Assembly (NCBI RefSeq): GCF_000276665.1
Contig: NW_004955405.1
Span: 14,287,423-14,351,422, forward strand
Source of the DNA: Chinchilla lanigera
Lineage: Eukaryota > Chordata > Mammalia > Rodentia > Chinchillidae
DNA length: 64,000 nt
Direction of reading: 5' to 3'
The position numbers were made by a program, and so were the translations under genes. Below, piece after piece: positions 46,300 through 57,469 of the stretch. Under the pieces are notes generated by a model. That model was not told the DNA's origin. It saw nothing but the letters and a program-made list of their open reading frames with translations, and searched no databases. How positions within the stretch are numbered: the stretch's first letter is position 1; every line of letters begins with the position of its first letter.

Positions 46300-47955
46300 T
46301 CCTGCTTCAGCAAATATAATCTAGATTGCTGAATATTTCTCATATTTTCACCATATTTCTCATGAAACATTTTTAATGATAAGCCATCGTAATCTCCTAT
46401 GTCCAATTGTGGCTTCCCCTTTTCAAGGGATCTGTTTGCTTCTTTTTCAAGCTTTGTTCTTTCTATCTCCCTATACTGTACCAAGGAAATACAATAAAAG
46501 CTGAAGAGCAAAGTTGCGTTCCCACTATATCCTAACCAATAGAGTAATTTCCTCCAGAATTAACTTTGCCTCCATGCAATCATGTGATGGTTCAGTCTTC
46601 ACTCAGTTCTAAAGCAAAATAATCTCAGATATTAATGCTAGTTCCACAGGAACACAGTTAAAATGACTTATAAGTAAATTCCATTTGTAAATATGTATTA
46701 ATAATGACTTTCTTAGAATGAGAAATTATAGTTGGTGCTGGACAGCACAATAGAGAAGAAAGAACCTAACCCTGGGAATCCTACAGAGGTTGTTATATTT
46801 CTTGATGTATAACTTTTTGTCATATAATCTCAGAACTATTCAAACCCTGTGTCTTAATTAGCAAGTTAGTCTAATGAAATATTTCAAATTTGACCTGAAG
46901 TACTGAAGTCTACTGCCTCATACATAGATTTTAATGGTGCTGGAACCACCTAGGCACCAAGACATGAATTGATTTCCTTTCTGTACCTGCTATTACAGAA
47001 ACATATTGGCATTGCTTATAATAGAATCTCTGATTTTCTGGAATACAATAGGCTCAGGGATATTTGCATAGGGTTAAGTTCAACACATAGAAATAATTGC
47101 AATACTTTTATCCCATCTTTATTCTAGAGATGTGGGAAGAAAGCTGAGCAGCCTTAGCCAAGAAAACAACACATATATTTGTGCTTGCTTCTAGTTTTGC
47201 ATAATGTATAAAATGTACACGTTCTTACATTGCTGCAGAAAGGATATTGTCTGGGACTAAAACTGAATTAACAAATATGTATCTTTATATATATATTTAC
47301 ATCTATGAGCATTTTTAAAATGTAGCATAGAAAAGGATAGAGTATGTGAAAATTGAAATCAGATAATATTTTTGATATTTTAAATTACCCTTTTATATGA
47401 CAATGTGTTTTTAATATTAATGAACATTTTTGCAAGATGAAAGTATACTGAAATTGTTCCAAGACTTTAATTTTAAATTTTAGTTTTAAAAGAAGCTTAG
47501 ATGTTTTAAAAGATGGCATGAATTGCAAAATACCCATATTACATATTAGCATTGTGTGTAGCTTTGGACATCACATTCTTTTTGGTTTTGTATGGGGAAA
47601 TGCTACATAAATTATGTTTCTACTCTTCACGCATTTGTGAGAAAATAATAAACACACATGTGGGAACCTAATCAAATTTTATTTACCACACATATACTCA
47701 TTCAAAATACTTTGGATATTAGTGAATCATATTTCATTCATTCGAAATGGTTATTTGATATGTTGCTTGAATTTTCCATTTTCTTTAAATCTCAATTTTG
47801 CTTTATCATGAATATATATGAAACACTGGATATGCAAAGATTATTTTATAGATTGCAAAAATTATTCTCCATAAAATTTCTAATTTTAAAACTTGAAATA
47901 TACTTTGATTTTTTTATTTTATGGGAAAAAGGTAAAACAAAATTTCATCAGAAAA
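46300..47955. other. Unassigned AT-rich sequence
   Basis: About 1.65 kb without recognised repeat or exon. The 102-codon frame at 47658-47966 is phenylalanine/isoleucine-rich and AT-driven, and does not look coding. Confidence 0.4.
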
Positions 47956-47959
47956 TAGT

Positions 47960-48035
47960 CAAATAACAATAGTTAATACATTACATGTTGTTATCTTTAA
48001 AGTAGTTGCTCAGTGTACAAGACATGGGCATAAAA
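47960..48035 (-). repeat. L1 3' UTR fragment, antisense
   Basis: Matches the same L1 3' UTR section as at 2.1, 17.1 and 44.6 kb: AACAATAGTTAATACATTAC, TGTTGTTATCTTTAAAGTAG and TTGCTCAGTG. Confidence 0.6.
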
Positions 48036-48065
48036 TTTCTACAGTTGATATTAGCACAAGCCCTT

Positions 48066-48110
48066 CTTTTTGATGTAGCTCAGTGGCAGAGTATTTGCCT
48101 AGACTTTCAT
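48066..48110 (+). repeat. Short ID SINE fragment
   Basis: GATGTAGCTCAGTGGCAGAG followed by TATTTGCCTAGAC matches the first 40 or so bases of an ID body; the rest is absent. Confidence 0.5.
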
Positions 48111-48589
48111 TTTTATGACTCTTTCAGAAAAGGTTTAATGTTTGTATCTTTAAAAGATACTGATTTCATTTTAAACAAATTCTGAAATGTTAAATTTACT
48201 AATTTACCTTTTATATTTAAGGAATGTTAAATAGTATGCCAAAGTCTAAAATATTCTTTGGATCATATTACTGAATATATTAGGAAGAAAGTAAATCTGG
48301 AATGTGAATTCTAAATTTTATTATTTAATTTTACCTTAATTTATCTTGAAATTATGCTGCTCCAAATAAACTAATCATAGGATTGAGGTAAATATCTAAG
48401 AGATATTATTAATAAGTAAAAATAATTTCTTATTCCAACTAGGCATTCCACTGAGAAATTAGGCACAAGGTTGGCTTGTATCTACCTACATATTTGCAAT
48501 TTCTATTATACGTAGGAAAAATTGAAGGTTACTCTAACAGTGTATCTCTAATGAATTTTCAAGATCAAAAGGTGTAAATGTTTAGTGCT

Positions 48590-48935
48590 ACAAGCTGAAT
48601 GCTCTGTATCCCAAAAAGTTATACAATATGTTCAAAACATCTAAGTGATGGTATCAGAAGGCAGGGATTTGAGAGGTCATGAGCTTGTAAGATGGGAACT
48701 CTCATGAATTTGATCAGCACCCTTATAAAAGGGATCCCAGAGAGTTCTCTCCCACTTACACCATGCAGGCTTTCAGTGAGAATGAGTCTATAAAACCCAA
48801 AAATTGGTCCTTCCCAGACACTAAATTTTTTACTGCCTTCATCTTCAATTTCTCAGCCTCCAGAACTCTGAGAAATCAATGTTTTACTATATCAGCTACC
48901 CAATGTATAGTTATCTGTTGTACAGCAGGCCAAAT
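48590..48935 (+). mobile_element. MLT1-like MaLR LTR
   Basis: TACAAGCTGAATGCTCTGTA, GAGAGGTCATGAGCTTGTAA, TTGATCAGCACCCTTATAAA, AGGGATCCCAGAGAGTTCTC, TTTCTCAGCCTCCAGAACTC and TGAGAAATCAATG follow the MLT1 order to a CAAATAGACTAAAATA terminus. Confidence 0.75.
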
Positions 48936-49109
48936 AGACTAAAATATTGGGGTACTATTTTATTTCCAGAAGGACAATAGTCTCTCTTTATCTACAGCTC
49001 AACATCCCTACCAAATCTCAGTCTTTCTGGAGAATTTCACTGTGTAACTTTTGTATATAACATATTAAGGTGTTTGTTAAGCGTTGTCTAATCAAATAAG
49101 TAATCCATT

Positions 49110-49590
49110 GACAATGATAGTGTAAAGTAGCTACTGTTGTATAATAAGTACTCTAAAACTTAGTGGCACATAGTCAAAGCATTTATTATGTGTAGGTCCT
49201 CTGGCCATTGGTCTTTCTTACAAAGCTGCAATCAAGGTGTCATCTTAAGGCTAGAGAGGGAGTGGATCCTCTCCCAGGATTACTTATAAAAATGTTACCT
49301 GGAGGCAGGTCCTCTTGGACCCTGAAGACTGAGGGCCTCAGTTCCTCACTGACTGACGACAGGATGCTTCTCTCGGCACTTTGCCATATAGCATGTTCTC
49401 CAGAGCAGCACACACGAGAGCTTACTTCATCAGAGACTTATGATTCAAAGCATTTTCAAAGCTAATATCAGAAGTGTAATCCTATTTATTCACCTTACTT
49501 TGTTTTTAAAGGCAAATCCAACCCACCCAGTCCTACAAGATGGGAATGTGAGAGTCGCTGGAAACCATTTGAGAAGCTGCTTGCAGCAGT
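49110..49590 (+). repeat. Old mammalian interspersed repeat, family uncertain
   Basis: AAGTACTCTAAAACTTAGTG, GCATTTATTATGTGTAGGTC, CTGCAATCAAGGTGTCATCT, GAGGGCCTCAGTTCCTCACT and GCAAATCCAACCCACCCAG are in the order of a widespread ancient mammalian repeat ('...cttaaaacaacaaaaatttatt...gcagtcaaggtgtc...gcctcagttcctc...'). I cannot assign the subfamily. Confidence 0.45.
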
Positions 49591-49599
49591 GATATTACT

Positions 49600-51060
49600 T
49601 AATAAACCTTAAAGCGGTGACTTAGGTTATCCAATAGTTACTAGGGTGCATAACACCCTATCAGACAGTAGGCTGGAATAAAATGATGAGTAGCAGTGTC
49701 TGCTTTGAAGATTTCCTAACTTATTTTGGAAGCAATTGGGTCTGAGTCTATAATGCCCATGCTCCATGGGACCGTAGATGCCTAACTCACTCTATGAGAT
49801 CAGGAAAAGATTCCCAGTGGAGGAAATGCAGTTATTTTTGCCACATAAAATGAGGGAAGAGGAAACATATCAAGAAGAGGAATAAAGCTCTGTAAAGTCA
49901 CTAGGGTGTGACAAAGCACAGTACAGTGCAGTATGTGCTCGTTACAGTATCCAGCTGAGCCGGCTGGATGCTGCACGTAGTATATTTACTCTGGAATACG
50001 AGCACAACCTTAAGCATTACTGCTCTCTTTAGCTCATTTTCCCCTGCCTGGTGCTGAGGTCGCCTGTGCTTTAGCAGGTGTTCCCTGAGGGCTCTTCTGC
50101 AGAACCAAGATCCAAATTGAGGCTTCTAAGGGAAATGGTAATAATCACAAATTCTCCCCACATAAAACTGAAAGTTATACATACAACCAGCAGCCTTAAT
50201 ATCATTGCCTTTTCTTGTAAACAAATATTCAAAGTAAAGTATAATAAGGTTGAATGATTTTCTTCTTCATGAGAAATTGTACATTTGTATTGATTATAAA
50301 AACTTGTTCATGTGGCAGAAATAGCTTTTTAACAAAAGAAAACTCAGAATCAAAAATTCATAATAAACTTGCATTAATTCTTTTGGAAAATTTAAAATAT
50401 TTTCTTCACAGAAAAATATAGACTACATTTGGTACTGTTGACTCCCTAAAGCATAGTTGGTGCTATTGACTGTCCCTCCTGAAAACATTATTTTTCCCTT
50501 GGGTCCTGTGTCACAACTCTTTGGTGATTTATGTATTTCATCTCTGGATGTTCATTCATGTGTACATATACACTTTTTCAAGTCTTTGGTAAATAGGTAG
50601 ATGTTAGTACCTTGAAATGAAGCCAAATGCTATATACTTATCTATTATAACTTGAAACATAAATCCAGATTGTAGCTAATACATTCCAGGAGAGAGAGGA
50701 ACCTCCTAAGTCCTACGTGATTAGGTATTCGTCATGAATGTAACTATTTCCTTTCTGCAAATTTGCTTGCTTTGGGAAGAATTGCTTATACCTCTAGCAC
50801 CAATTTTCACACATTGTAGGATTTTATGACATGAGTCATTTCCCCCTTCTCTACATAACTCAATAGTTGTAGGGCTCTTTGGGCTAAAACAGGAGCAGAA
50901 GCTTAGAAAAGGAAATCATGATCTTTATCTGCATAGTCTTGAGCTACTAACGTGTGCCTTGTGTTTTTAAAGGAAGATAAATTCTCTATAAGCATTTATA
51001 TGAGCTTAGTAGGCCCTCAGGCTTATGAAGTAGAACACAATATAGAAAAAAGACATTATA
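49600..51060. other. Unassigned sequence
   Basis: No recognised repeat or exon. A stretch near 49940-50130 has higher G+C. Confidence 0.4.
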
Positions 51061-51069
51061 CACTATTAT

Positions 51070-51126
51070 GCAAAAAAGGAAGGAAGGAACAAAGAAAGGA
51101 AGGAAGGAAGAAGGGAGGGAGGGAAA
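51070..51126. repeat. (GGAA)n/(GGGA)n polypurine tract
   Basis: AAAAAAGGAAGGAAGGAACA followed by GGAAGGAAGGAAGAAGGGAG and GGAGGGAAAA. Pure purine on the plus strand over about 55 bp apart from one C. Confidence 0.9.
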
Positions 51127-51139
51127 ATGCAAAATGTAT

Positions 51140-51418
51140 GTACTGTTGGTAGGAATGTAAAATAGTGTAGTCACTGTGGAAAGTAGTATGTCAGTTCCTC
51201 CAAATATTAAACATAGAATTACCACATTATTTAGCAATGTCATTCAAGGGTTTGTATGTACCACCCCCAACACTGAAATTCACAAGAACAGATATTTGCA
51301 TACCAGCACTCATAAGAATAGCGTTCAAAACAGTCAAAAGATGCAAACAATTCAGATGCCCAACAAAGTGAATGTATTTAATATCACTAAACACTATACA
51401 GAAAATAGTTAATATGAA
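51140..51418 (+). repeat. Old L1 ORF2 3' fragment, sense
   Basis: ACTGTTGGTAGGAATGTAAA, TAGTCACTGTGGAAAGTAGT, ACATAGAATTACCACATTAT, GCATACCAGCACTCATAAGA and CAATTCAGATGCCCAACAAA match the L1 ORF2 C-terminal region in sense order. Confidence 0.75.
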
Positions 51419-51819
51419 ATAATTATGTGTATTTCGTTGCAATAAAAACATCCAAGTACCATCCCCAAAAATACTCAATCATTAACTGGACAAGAAATTG
51501 GTAGTGATTTCTTCTGCCCTAACACTAAGACAGACCAACTGCACTGCCTCTCTAATTACCAAAAATTTATGTCACAAAATATCCAAATTAATGGTTTTCT
51601 TAAAACATAATAATAACAAAAAACACAGACTAATAAAACAATTTAACTTGGATTTAGGGCAGGTAACATTTGGGGACAGACTCTCATACTGCCTCGATCT
51701 ATATCGTGGTTCTGCAACTTATTAGTTTGAATAAACTAGTTAACCACACTAGGTTTTCACTATCCTAATTTATAAAGTAGGGAAAATTACTGCATCACGC
51801 ATATGCACTAAGATTTAAA

Positions 51820-52130
51820 TGTCCGTGCCCCCCCCGCCCCCGCATAGTACATATATTGAAATCTGACCCTTCAGCAGATGGTATTAGGAGGTGGGGCCTC
51901 TGAGAGATGACTGGATCACGAAATTGAAGCCTTTAATCATGTAATTAATTCCTTTGTGAAAGAGGCCTTAGAGAGCCGCCTTGTTCCTTTTGCTCTAGAA
52001 CAGCTCCCAACCAGGCTCCCAATCCACCAGCATGTTCATCTTGGACTTCTCAGCTTCCAGAACTTTGAGAAATATATTTCTATAATTCATAATTTACCGT
52101 TCATGATGTTTTCTTGGAGCAGACTGAATG
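51820..52130 (+). mobile_element. MLT1-like MaLR LTR
   Basis: ATTGAAATCTGACCCTTCAG, GATGGTATTAGGAGGTGGGG, CCTCTGAGAGATGACTGGAT, AATTCCTTTGTGAAAGAGGC, ATCTTGGACTTCTCAGCTTC and CAGAACTTTGAGAAATATAT follow the MLT1/MST pattern. The 5' end contains a C-rich run (CCCCCCCCGCCCCCGC, about 51829-51843). Confidence 0.75.
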
Positions 52131-52314
52131 GAATAAGAAAGTATGGAATTTTTTGCACATGAAAGAAGATAATATTTGAAAAATGAATCAGAGCTGAGCA
52201 TACACAGAGATAGTTATGTTTAGAGATGAAGATAAAGTATCTCTTCAGTAGATGACTATTACTAGTATTCATTTAGTAAAGGTCATCTTTAAAAGTGACT
52301 TAACAAAAATGACT

Positions 52315-52510
52315 TTAAGACTCTAAAGTTCCCTGGGGCAAAGTGATTATGCCTTTGGCTGCAATCATTTCTTTGCAATTTATCTGTCAGCAGCAGTAGC
52401 TGAAGTGGGCAATTATCCCCATTAACCTCCACCAATGTTTACCGCTATTGTTGTGCTAAAACAATGTTGAGGAATTCACTCAAACAAATGCAAATACACA
52501 TAGTCACCAA
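52315..52510. other. Candidate conserved non-coding block (weak)
   Basis: Not a recognisable repeat. Carries closely spaced homeodomain-like (GGCAATTATCCCCATTAAC) and SOX-like words: ATTGTT at about 52446 and ACAAT at about 52460, facing each other. This is motif content only, so no regulatory role is shown. Confidence 0.2.
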
Positions 52511-52815
52511 CTAGGATCGTTGCAGATAAAGTTATGTTTTACAGATTTTTCTTAGATATTTTTAAATACTTTTTTATAAATCCTTATAAAATGAACAAAT
52601 TATTATAAGTAGATCTAAAGCTTGTTTGAAATATAAATGCAATTCCTACATAAATTTATTTTTTCCATAAATATCTGCATGTTTTTATTTAGAGAAAGTA
52701 TTTCCCTTTTCTTCTATTCTCTTCATGGTCCAAAAGCTAATACAATATTCTCACTTCAAAATCAATTATAAGGGATATGTTTAAGATGCTCACAGTGTGG
52801 ACATGTATTAATTTG

Positions 52816-52930
52816 TGGGCTTCTGGACTGTAAGTCTATAAGGTCCATGCCTATATTACATATCCAGCATTCTCAGTACACATTGTACTGTCTGACACAT
52901 AGTAAGGCTTCACTATGAATTAATGAATGC
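52816..52930 (+). repeat. L2/MIR-type 3' end
   Basis: TTCTGGACTGTAAGTCTATA, GTCCATGCCTATATTACATA, TGTCTGACACATAGTAAGGC, TTCACTATGAATTAATGAAT match the 'gactgtaagctcc...cctggcacatagtaggtgctcaataaatgaatg' pattern of old mammalian repeats. Confidence 0.65.
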
Positions 52931-52934
52931 TTCC

Positions 52935-53930
52935 CTTCTCTCTTCTGAAGTCCAAATGTTCAGAAAATTGCTTGTTTCCCTGAAAAGTTCAAAAAATTAT
53001 TCTTTCTTATACTACTCTCTTCCATCTACGTTTTTTATGCCTAAGTCAGTAATGTTCAATGCCAGAATCATCTTTCTTTTGTTCCAGTATCATGAATTAC
53101 TCTGCCTCCAAATGCTTTATACTCAAGCTTTAATATTCTTTGTATTGGTATTTCCCAGATATCCATAACAATGACAGAAAAGAATAGATAAATACATAAA
53201 GCTGGCATAATTACAGATTCACAGCTTAAGCAAATGTTTGAATGAAAATTTTTGTTTGAGAAAATGATAGAGGTTTCTTCTTTTTTATATTTTGAACTCA
53301 CTTTGTTAGAAGTGCTACTGAGAAGAGTGGTAAGAAGACAGAGATGAATAATTTTCTGTAATATGAAAGTGTTGACTTTGATTATTACAGTAAGATGATT
53401 TTTGATGATTGATGTCTTTTCATCTCCTCCTAGTACAAAGTTGTGTGGGTCACGGTGATTGGACATTCAAAAGTACAGATGCTTTACACAGATGCTGATG
53501 CAAATTATGTGTTCTGCATGACCATACAGCCCTACTGTCCACACACACTGAGCTTCACAACGCACAGGGAGAGATAAACATTATAAGGTCATTAAATTAT
53601 CTGACTCTGAGAATTGTGCTATCAAACCAAAACCTTACATGTTTTGATTATTTTTTCAGATTTTCCATTTGTCTAACATAAGAATTATTAGGCAATAGTG
53701 CAATTGAAAAAAATACTGTAATATTGTAGTTATAATCAGGGAAAGAAATGACGATATGTCCCCCAAAAGAGATCATAAATGACAGTAGTTAATAGTAAGT
53801 ACTAGCTATCATGGACTAAAGTACAAGCTAAGACAATTGAAGTATATGTGGAAACATATTTAAATCCACATGTATCCTTATTTTATTTATAAATCACAAT
53901 AAACTCACACACCAATGTGCATATATTTCA
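52935..53930. other. Unassigned sequence
   Basis: No recognised repeat or exon. The 132-codon minus-strand frame at 53068-53466 has no recognised domain. Confidence 0.4.
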
Positions 53931-53934
53931 TGAA

Positions 53935-54012
53935 GTGGTATTAAGAGTTGAATGTAAGGCTTCCTGCATACTCAGTAAATGTTCAGTCACTGAACTGCAT
54001 CAGCACCTCCAC
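53935..54012 (-). mobile_element. ID SINE, antisense, diverged
   Basis: TGGTATTAAGAGTTGAATGT, GGCTTCCTGCATACTCAGTA and TTCAGTCACTGAACTGCATC read as a mutated minus-strand ID body (normal order: 'ggtactgggaattgaaccc...tgcatgctaggcaag...ccactgagctacat'). Confidence 0.6.
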
Positions 54013-54014
54013 TG

Positions 54015-55495
54015 ATGTGTGATTCTCCCATGTACTCCAACTTCCCTTGGGGAGGCAATTAAGCATTTAAATATAAAGAAGTCAAAAAAACCAAAAACAT
54101 AAAACAATTTTATATTGATAAGGTTGCCTTCTTATCATCCAAGAAAAACATACTCTTGGTCAAAGTTCTAAAGTGATCTAAAGGAAACTTCTACACCCTT
54201 GTTAGAAAATGTGCTGTCCATTTGTTCTTCAAGATTTAGTTTGGCTCTGAAGCTAGAATGTCATTAATGGATAGTTTTCTATTGCTCAATGCAGCAGATA
54301 GTGATAAAAGTTTTCTTTCAGAAGATCTTAACAGGAGTAGTAGAAATTATAAGATGATTTTGTGTGTGGTATAAATTAAAGGTACAGTGTTATTATTTTA
54401 CATTAAATATCCAGTTTTCTCAACACTATGTCTTAAAGACTGAATCACATAAGTAGGATTTACCCCCAGTACACAAATATAATCTAACATGTGCATATCA
54501 TTAATGCGATATGCCATATTGACAGAAATAAGGGAATTGAGAAACATAAATTCATCTCAATAGAGATTTGACAGAGTATTTTCATAATTTGCTATTTGTA
54601 AACACCAATACATAAATATAAATGGGAAGATACAGTATTTTGATTTGAAGATATCAAGAAATCCTAGGATCCTCATGGTCTTTAAAGGAGGAAAGTCACA
54701 AAAGGTGTACCTTGTCAAGGACTTTGTAAGAAAGTGAAAGACCATCATCAGACTAAAAGTTAGAATCTAGTGCAAAGATCTTTTAAGACAGCCAAGAAAT
54801 TGAGGATAGAAGATGGAGTCGGGTTTGGAGAAGTTAGTGGGTCATTAAAACCATGGACATAGATAAACAACAGTCTGAATGATTCCTGTGTTGAAGAAAC
54901 ATAGTATTGTAGTGATAAGAACTTAATATTTGTCAGTTCTATACTGCCATAAAGAAGAATGAGACTATCTTACATTCAGGAACCTCTCAATGAAAGCAGT
55001 ATGTACTATTTTCTAAAGGGAAACTACATAATTATAGTTGGGAGGTTGGACTAATGGTTCTGGAACTCTTTGCATGTGTCAAATATTTTCTCCATGTCTT
55101 TTCAGGTAACTCTCTCATTTGCTTTATAGATGAGATTTTGCTAAGTCTATCTTTAAAAAGAAGAAACTGCCCTTCAAAGGAGCAAAGTGATTTGCCAATA
55201 GCAGTAAGCAGTATATCTGCAATAGAAAAATTTTCTGCTCAAAATACACTTTTCTCCACTAATCTGCACTATCCACTCGTGAAGAACTTTGTCTCAAAGG
55301 AAAAAATGTCTTTATTATTTGGTTTGTGGTCACACAGATATACACTCATACAAAACCACGAATGCTTCATGTACATATTTGCATGAGTACCAGCTTTGTC
55401 TGTTTTAACCTGAGACTGAAATCTCAACCTTTAAATCTGTAGTTTGGAAAGCCTCTTCTGAACATCAGTTTTCTGTGTCATCTTCATTGTCTCGC
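54015..55495. other. Unassigned sequence
   Basis: No confident feature. A weak MIR-like order at about 55080-55220 was noted but not called. The 110-codon frame at 55054-55386 has no recognised domain. Confidence 0.4.
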
Positions 55496-55508
55496 ACTAT
55501 GGGGTCTC

Positions 55509-56170
55509 TGACACTACTTGGCTAAATTAGGTAGAAATATTATAGGCAGTCAGGCAGGTCTAGCCCTCAAAGAAGTCAGTACAGACACAGTACAACTGTG
55601 GGTGGAGGTGCAGTCCTTAAAGGCAAGACCTCAAGACAAAAAATGGAATGAGTACACCTACATACTTCCCGTAGGGATGAACAGCAGTAACTGATACTTT
55701 AAATAGACATAAACCATCTTGGGTGGGAGACAAAAACCTCCCTTCCAGGAAAAATCCCTGTCAGTCCATGTACACTTGCTTCCCCAGTTGATCCCTATTT
55801 AATCAACATTACCTAAGCAATAATATTCATAATCTTAATGGTTGACTATAGTTTTGTCCCACCTCATACCCATCTTGTGATTTGTTTCACTGGATCAATA
55901 TTACCTAAGTGAATATACTTTTAATCTTACTAGTTGATTATAGTTTTGTCCCACCTTATCCCTGCCTCACCTCATGGTTTTGCTCTATAAAACTCCCTTG
56001 AGAAGTGCAGTCCCTGGCACCCACTTGGGACCCCTTATGTCTGTCTTAGAAGTTTTCTTTCCCCACCAAAAAATATAGCTTTCTTTCCCCCAGTAAATAT
56101 TTCCTTCTGTTAACCTCCATTGTCCCTGGAATTCATTTTTGATTTTAGAGAACACAAACTGAGCATATCA
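55509..56170 (+). mobile_element. Endogenous retroviral LTR, sense (family A, copy 2)
   Basis: About 662 bp from TG (55509) to CA (56170). U3 contains two direct repeats of about 92 bp (55802-55893 and 55894 onward), both with ATCAA(C/T)ATTACCTAAG and TATAGTTTTGTCCCACCT. A TATA box (CTCTATAAAACT, about 55983-55994) is followed by an R/U5-like region with GGCACCCACTTGGGACCCC and GTCTGTCTTAGAAG. No primer-binding site or gag sequence follows, so it is a solo LTR or fragment. No TSD seen. Confidence 0.75.
55981..55994 (+). promoter_or_regulatory. Retained TATA box of LTR copy 2
   Basis: TGCTCTATAAAACT lies at the expected place between the U3 repeats and the R region. The corresponding site survives in copy 1 but is lost in copy 3. 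Activity is not implied. Confidence 0.55.
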
Positions 56171-56276
56171 GACACCTAGCACACTAGCAAGTTGAGATTA
56201 TAACATTTCCCTTACACCATTTGGATTATTTGGAAACCCTAATGATATAGGGCAAAGAAACATCCAACCTGCTAGA

Positions 56277-56872
56277 TGTCCAAAATGCTGAGCTCATGTT
56301 CCCTAAAATTTATTGACAGAAGAATTTATTGAGAGAAAGAAAGCTTCTGTCTAAGAGGGACAGAAGGAGGCCCAGAAAGTGGGTTGCCTGCCAACCTTGG
56401 GGGGAGGTGGTTTCAAGGTGGGACGGCACTTTAATCAATCGGTAAGATTACAAGTATAATTGCTTAAGTAATGTTGATCCAATGGAGAAATCGCAGGATG
56501 GGGGTGAGGTGGAATAAAACAATAGTCAACCAATAAGATTACAACTAGTCACTTGGGTAATACGGATTAAAAGAGGATCAAATGGGGAAGCAAGTCATGT
56601 AGCAAGCACACAGGGGATGGACAAGGACTTTCCCGGAAGGGATGAGTTAAGGAGGTTTTGGTCCCCCCCCCCCAGGGAGATTGATGCCTGTTCAGAATAT
56701 CATCACTGCTCTTTCTCCCTAGGGGGAGTATGTGGATGAGTAGTTCCTCTTTTTCTTGAGGCCTGGCCTTCAGTGAATGCACATCCAGCCACAGTTGTCT
56801 TCTACACTGACCTTTTGAAGATCCAGCCCTGCCTGACTGTCTACAATATTTCTACCTAACATAACTGCCTCA
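56277..56872 (-). mobile_element. Endogenous retroviral LTR, antisense (family A, copy 3)
   Basis: About 596 bp, the reverse complement of the LTR at 55.5 kb, separated from it by 106 bp. It has two U3 repeat units (TAAGATTACAA at 56443 and TAAGATTACAA at 56534, about 91 bp apart) but lacks the TATA-box segment present in the other copies. The 5' end reads in reverse as CTACAATATTTCTACCTAAC. A run of ten or more C lies at about 56663-56674. Confidence 0.75.
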
Positions 56873-57442
56873 AATACTGTATCATCCCTATATCATTTTG
56901 AGGAAAGTCCTGATGTTTTTGTTCCTGTTTAGCATTTATATGAATTACTTTCCATATATATGAGCCAAATGAATGTATTCAAGTAATAAATGTTACAGCA
57001 ATTGATATTGGAATCAATATGAACTGAATATTCCTCACAAAACCTTATTAGATATTCTTGGAATAATTAGAAACAAGGTAGGCAGACACCTTCTTCTCTT
57101 GTCTTTCTTTTGTGGCAGGTTATTTGTATACAGCCGTTAAGTTTCAGGTAGTCATCCATCAGCTAGGTTTTCCCAAGCCTCTGAATTGCCTTACAGATAG
57201 GTGGTGGAGCTATCACAAGGTGAACACAGAATGAAAGCAATAAACAGATTGAAATAGTTTTTTTAAAAATATCACTATAGTGTTGCAATAAAGCCTGCCC
57301 ATTTGTTCTCCAGCTATTAGAGATTCTAATTCCTTGCAAATATAACAAAAAAGAAATGTTATTCTCTAGAATCATCAAGAATGGACTGAATCTTCACAAA
57401 GCAAAACCAAAAGAAGCCCTTTGGGCACAATGAGCCTTTTAG

Positions 57443-57463
57443 AAAAAAAAAAAAAAAAAAAAA
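57443..57463. repeat. 21-base poly-A run
   Basis: Uninterrupted A run with no ID or L1 body in front of it that I can recognise. Confidence 0.9.
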
Positions 57464-57469
57464 TCAATG

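Noticed and set aside
49964..49980. CCAGCTGAGCCGGCTGG hairpin
   Set aside because: Isolated 5-bp arms with no T run or neighbouring signal; within chance expectation.
51829..51843. C/G-rich run as a CpG island or G-quadruplex promoter
   Set aside because: Only a homopolymer-like C run with one or two CpG at the start of an LTR remnant; far too short for an island.
53068..53466. 132-codon minus-strand open frame
   Set aside because: AT-driven composition, no known motif and no supporting context.
55054..55386. 110-codon plus-strand frame before the LTR pair as a retroviral or host gene
   Set aside because: No retroviral or cellular domain is recognisable and the region partly resembles an old MIR.
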